A DNA stretch of 64,000 nucleotides, taken from Symbiodinium natans (taxonomy: Eukaryota > Sar > Dinophyceae > Suessiales > Symbiodiniaceae). Below the pieces are notes generated by a model that worked only from the letters and a program-made list of their open reading frames with translations, did no database searches and was not told the DNA's origin. This document shows positions 60,136 to 64,000 of this stretch, piece by piece. A program made the position numbers and the translations under genes. Numbering within the stretch: position 1 is the stretch's first letter; each line of letters begins with the position of its first letter. The stretch is from NCBI GenBank assembly GCA_905221605.1, contig CAJNDS010002379.1, positions 887,501 through 951,500 on the forward strand, given 5' to 3'.

Positions 60136-60309
60136 GGTGAGTACAAGTTTGTCGGGGCACCCAAATTTACTGTCGGGTGCTTTCTTCTTGTCGGGGATGA
60201 GGCACGCTCTCCTTAAACCTCCATCCCTAGAACCCCTAGAATCCCCGAGTTTAGGGTGCAGGGTTTAGAGGGCAAACGGCTTAGGGTGCAGGATGCAGGG
60301 CTTATGCGT
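60136..60309. other. Unique island and degenerate repeats
   Basis: Short unassigned sequence between telomere-like arrays. Confidence 0.4.
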
Positions 60310-60770
60310 TTTAGGGTCTGAACCCGAACCCCTAAACCCTAAACCCAAAACCCTAACCCCTAAACCCCAAACCCCAAACCCTAAACCCCGAACCCCAAAC
60401 CCTAACCAGGCCCTAAACCCCAAACCCTGAACTCTAAACCCTAAACCCCAAACCCTAAACCCTAAACCCCAAACCCTAAACTCTAAACCCTAAACCCTAA
60501 ACCCCAAACCCTAAACCCCAAACCCTAAACCCTAAACCCCAAACCCTAAACCCCAAACCCCAAACCCTAAACCCTGAAACCCCAAACCCGAAACCCTAAA
60601 CCCCAAACCCTAAACCCTAAACCCCAAACCCTAAACCCCAAACCCTAAACCCGAAACCCCAAACCCTAAACCCCAAGCCCTAAACCCCAATCCCTAAACC
60701 CCAAACCCCAAACCCTAGAACCGCAAGCCCTAAACCCCAAACCCTAAACCCTAAACCCTAATCCCCAAAG
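60310..60770 (-). repeat. Alternating CCCTAAA and CCCCAAA array
   Basis: CCCTAAA and CCCCAAA units mix in recurring pairs and triplets (for example CCCCAAACCCTAAACCCTAA), a higher-order pattern rather than random mutation. Confidence 0.9.
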
Positions 60771-60851
60771 TTGAGGCGCACACCCCGCGGTTCGAGACTC
60801 GGCCGGAGCGCGGCGTGGAGGTGCCTCGAGGGGTCGTTGCAAGTCAGGCAA
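60771..60851 (+). other. Coding-like island capped by telomeric repeats
   Basis: Plus strand reads VEAHTPRFETRPERGVEVPR then GVVASQAI. CCCTAAA lies left and TTTAGGG right. Unidentified. Confidence 0.35.
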
Positions 60852-61330
60852 TTAGGGTTTAGGGTTTAGGGTTTAGGGTTAGGGTTTAGGGTTTAGGGTT
60901 TAGGGTTTAGGGTTTAGGGTTTAGGGTTTAGGGTTTAGGGTTTAGGGTTTAGGGTTTAGGGTTTAGGGTTTAGGGTTTAGGGTTTAGGGTTTAGGTTTTA
61001 GGGTTTAGGGTTTAGAGTTTGGGGTTTGGGGTTTGGGGTTTAGGGTTCAGGGTTTGGTTTGGGGTTTAGGGGTTTAGGGTTTGGCAGTTTAGGGGTTTTG
61101 GGGGTTTTGGGCTTTAGCCGTTTGGATTAGGGTTTAGGGTTTGGGGTTTAGTTACTGGTTTGAGGTTTAGGGTTTAGGGTTTGCGGTGTAGGGGTTAGGG
61201 GTTTAGGGGCTTTGGGTTTAGGGATTTAGCCGTTCAGGGTTCAGGATTTAGGGGTAGAGGATTTAGCCGTTTAGGGCTTTGGGTTTAAGGGTCTAGGGGT
61301 GGATTTGGGGCTTATTTAGGGATTAGTTCA
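60852..61330 (+). repeat. TTTAGGG array followed by degenerate TTTGGGG sequence
   Basis: Near-perfect to about 61000, then TTTGGGG, TTCAGGG and longer degenerate variants; GATTTAGCCGTTTAGGG-like blocks recur three times at 61110-61280. Confidence 0.85.
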
Positions 61331-62084
61331 CAGAAATCTTGAAACTTGTTCCGAATGAACCCAGTTTTTGTATCCAGTGAACCTTCAAGTATTGGGTTTC
61401 GGTGTTCGCGTTTTTTATGGCTTGGGGAGGCGTTTTGGTTTTGGCCTAGGGAACAAGAGGTATTGGGCTGACGAACACCACGAATATTAGTGGCATAATA
61501 CTTTGGGGCGTAAGGCGCTTACTGTAGGGTGAAACCCGAAACCCAAAACCCTAAAACCTAGCTATCTAGACCTAAGCTTAGTGCGTAGGAAACCTCGGCT
61601 GCAGCCTCATGATCCGCGCTCTGCCCTTCACATGCTTTCCACCAGGTCACGACTTCGCAGCAGCAACACTTAGTGGGGGTTTCTGAAAATAGGGGTGCCC
61701 TCTTGGGGGTCCCTTCAAGGGGATTCTATTCGATTTGGGGTATAAAAGGGGGGGGGGGGGGTACCCCTATCTTGGGAAAGTCCCACTTCAAAAAACTCTT
61801 GCGATTAAGAACGTGAGGCTCCCCCAAAGCGACAAGCAGTACTACAAGAAGAAAAAAATGGGAAACCAAGACAACCCTAAACCCTAAACCCTAAACCCTA
61901 AACCCCAGACCCTAAACCCTAAACCCTAAACCCAGCCCCACGTAAACCCTACTGCGGGTAACTGTGGAGTTCAGGGATACGCCATCGACGCGGCAATCCC
62001 TCCCCAATCGCTGAGGACAGGGCTGCTCCCAGTGGCCTAAGGAGCAGAGCTTCTGGCGGTGGAGAAGATTTAGGGTTTAGGGTT
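61331..62084. other. Unique block, CCCTAAA tract, poly-G
   Basis: Unassigned sequence with a G homopolymer near 61749-61761 sitting between GGGGTATAAAA and GTACCCC (possible fold-back GGGGTGCCC...GGGTACCCC at 61691-61768). CCCTAAA at 61873-61935. No gene recognised. Confidence 0.5.
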
Positions 62085-62215
62085 TAGGGTTCAGGGTTCA
62101 GGGTTCAGGGTTCAGGGTTCAGGGTTCAGGGTTCAGGGTTCAGGGTTCAGGGTTCAGGGTTCAGGGTTCAGGGTGTGGGCTGTGGGGTTTGGGGTTTGGG
62201 GTTTGGGGTTTGGGG
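62085..62215 (+). repeat. TTCAGGG variant array, then TTTGGGG
   Basis: About 12 consecutive TTCAGGG units followed by five TTTGGGG units. The same TTCAGGG block is found at 13616-13700. Confidence 0.95.
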
Positions 62216-62439
62216 TTTGAGGTTTCAGTTGATGCTCAGGGCTTCTTGAGGTTTGAGTCTTGGAGTCTCACTTTCTCTTGACCCTCAGCCCTCAACCCTC
62301 AACCCTTAGCCCCAATTCTTGCTGGTTTGGGGTTCAGGGGCCTTCGATCTTTAGGGCTTCCTGATTTTCGGGCTTTTGGTGTTTTAATCCTAGGGGGAGA
62401 ATTCGAGCTGGTGCACCGCCATAAACCCTGAAAACGCCC
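62216..62439. other. Unique island
   Basis: No gene or element recognised. Confidence 0.4.
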
Positions 62440-63016
62440 CAGGTCTAAACCCTAAACCCGAAACCCCAAACCCTAAACCCTAAACCCTACGGTTTCCCCC
62501 AAGACTCTCAACCCTAAACCCCCCAACCTAAACCCCACACCCGCCAACCCTAAAACCCTAAACCCTAAAACCCGAAACCCTAAACCCGAAACCCTAAAAC
62601 CCTAAACCCTAAACCCTAAACCCTAAAACCCTAAACCCTAAACCCTAAACCCGAAAACCCTAAACCCGAAAACCCTAAACCCGAAACCCTAAACCCTAAA
62701 CCCTAAAACCCTAAACCCTAAACCCTAAACCCCAAACCCTAAAACCCTAAACCCTAAACCCTAAAACCCTAAACCCTAAACCCTAAAACCTAAAACCCCA
62801 AACCCTAAACCCTAAACCCGAAACCCTGAACCCTAAAAACCCGAAACCCGAAACCCTAAACCCCAAACCCTAAAACCCGAAACCCTAAACCCTAAACCCT
62901 AAACCCTAAACCCTAAACCCTAAACCCTAAAACCCTAAACCCTAAACACTAAACCCGAAACCCTAAACCCTAAACCCTAAAAACCCGAAACCCTAAACCC
63001 TAAACCCTAAACCCTT
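62440..63016 (-). repeat. Long CCCTAAA array with CCCTAAAA and CCCGAAA variants
   Basis: The longest C-strand array of the window (about 575 bp). Eight-base CCCTAAAA units recur at regular distances of three or four units, suggesting higher-order duplication. Confidence 0.95.
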
Positions 63017-63086
63017 TGGGGGCCCTGGCCATGCGCGGGCTGCTGGCAGAGAGCCGGAGCCTGGAGGCACAGGGGCCCTTTTTGAA
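63017..63086 (+). other. Coding-like island capped by telomeric repeats
   Basis: Plus strand reads GALAMRGLLAESRSLEAQGP then FLK, from the CCCTAAA array directly to TTTAGGG. Unidentified. Confidence 0.35.
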
Positions 63087-64000
63087 GGGTTTAGGGTTTA
63101 GGGTTTGGGGTTTGGGGTTTGGGGTTTGGGGTTTAGGGTTTAATTAGGGTTTAGGGTTTGGGTTTTAGGGTTTGGGGTTTAGGGTTTAGGGTGTGGGGTT
63201 TGGGATTTAGGGTTTAGGGTTTTGGGTTATTTAGGGTTTAGGGCTACGGGTTTCGGCCTTAGGGTTTAGGGTGTAGGGTTTCGGGTTTAGGGTTTCGGGT
63301 TTGGGGTTAGGGTTTAGGGTTCGGGGTTTCGGGTTTGAGTTGTAGGGTTTGGGGGTTTGGGTATTTAAGGTTCATGTCGTGCTTCGGACAAATCCAGAAG
63401 CGAATCACCTGTGGAATTTCACTACAGAAAAACCCTAAACCCTAAACCCTGAACCCTAAACCCTACACCCACGGCCCGCAACTGGATTTAAGCTTTGGGG
63501 GGGGGGGGGGGGGGGGGGGGGGGTTTGGCGTTTCGGGTGATTACATGGGCCCTTCGTGTTTTCAGCTCTGATGAACCCTAAAACCAAAAAAACCCTAGAC
63601 CCTAAACCCTAAACCCCACTCCACAAGAAGTGCGATGCCCGCCTCCCGGTGGGGCTCTCTGAGCGTGGGGACCCGCTTGGGGCCTCCGCAGATAGTTCAG
63701 GGTTTAGGGCTTAGGGTGTAGGGTTTGCGGGTTTAGGGTTTAGGGCTGAAGTAGCTTTGAGGGCAACTCAGGATTCCCCAGGTTTTTTGGTCAACTACTT
63801 GGAGAACCTAGACAAGGGAATAAGGCGCTGCCTTGGTTCAGGAGTCTGGGGAAGAGGGTTTAGGGTTTAGGGCTCAGGGCTTAGGGTTTAGGGTTTAGGG
63901 TTTAGGGTTTAGGATCAGGAGTAGGCAAGACCGGTACAGAAAGGTTTGGGTTTGTGGTTTATGGGGTTGATGGCCTTTAGGGATAAGGGTTTAGGCGTTA
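63087..64000. repeat. TTTAGGG/TTTGGGG tracts, poly-G and unique sequence to the window end
   Basis: Degenerate TTTAGGG at 63087-63370, CCCTAAA at 63430-63470 and 63590-63618, a 27-nt G run at 63497-63523, a capped island at 63619-63690, TTTAGGG at 63695-63745 and 63855-63912. An introner-like fragment near 63785-63835 (GGTCAACTACTTGGAGAACC) is weak. Confidence 0.65.

Noticed and set aside
1-64000. True chromosome end
   Set aside because: Telomere-like tracts occur throughout in both orientations with unique DNA between them; none extends to a window edge as a terminal array.

Overview
The window looks like nuclear DNA from a dinoflagellate, probably a Symbiodinium/Polarella-like core dinoflagellate. 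Four things point there: very abundant TTTAGGG (plant-type telomere) tracts, which is also the dinoflagellate telomere repeat; a ubiquitin-like/RCC1-repeat gene of a type I associate with dinoflagellate genomes, with one GT-AG and one apparent GC-AG intron; an introner-like inverted-repeat element forming one of those introns; and a very large Ty1/copia element of the dinoflagellate type. No bacterial-style operon, rRNA or tRNA gene was recognised. Domain assignments rest on motifs read by eye.

Most of the 64 kb (about 1-10200, 12500-16100, 19360-37200 and 47150-64000) is a mosaic of more than a hundred telomere-like tracts on alternating strands. They separate short unique islands, usually 60-400 bp. 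Many islands have CCCTAAA repeats on the left and TTTAGGG repeats on the right, the arrangement of a linear chromosome capped at both ends, and several read like fragments of GC-rich exons. Variant satellites (TTCAGGG, TTTAGGGG, TTTAGGC, CACCCTAA, AAACCTCCT), two unrelated minisatellites inside a shared flanking module, fold-back/MITE-like elements and long G or C homopolymers fill the rest.

The genes and gene remains are: a fragment of a repeated unknown family (1572-1955, minus); a ubiquitin-like plus RCC1-repeat gene in three exons (10267-12246, minus); a decayed non-LTR retrotransposon reverse transcriptase (16284-17400, minus); an adjoining unidentified Cys-rich multi-exon gene (17375-19269, minus); a copia RNase H remnant cut in two by a telomeric tract (31602-32090, minus); and a 9.9-kb Ty1/copia element on the minus strand (37220-47153).

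The copia element is the most complete and most interesting object. It has 236-bp LTRs that look identical, a primer-binding site matching the anticodon arm of initiator tRNA-Met, a polypurine tract, and about 3,100 codons in two overlapping frames. Beyond Gag, protease, integrase, reverse transcriptase and RNase H it carries a cytosine-C5-methyltransferase-like domain, a 2-oxoglutarate/Fe(II)-dioxygenase-like domain, a second protease-like copy and a C-terminal extension with hydrophobic segments. The two reading frames meet inside the integrase zinc finger. This suggests either -1 frameshifting or a single-base lesion in a recently inserted copy.
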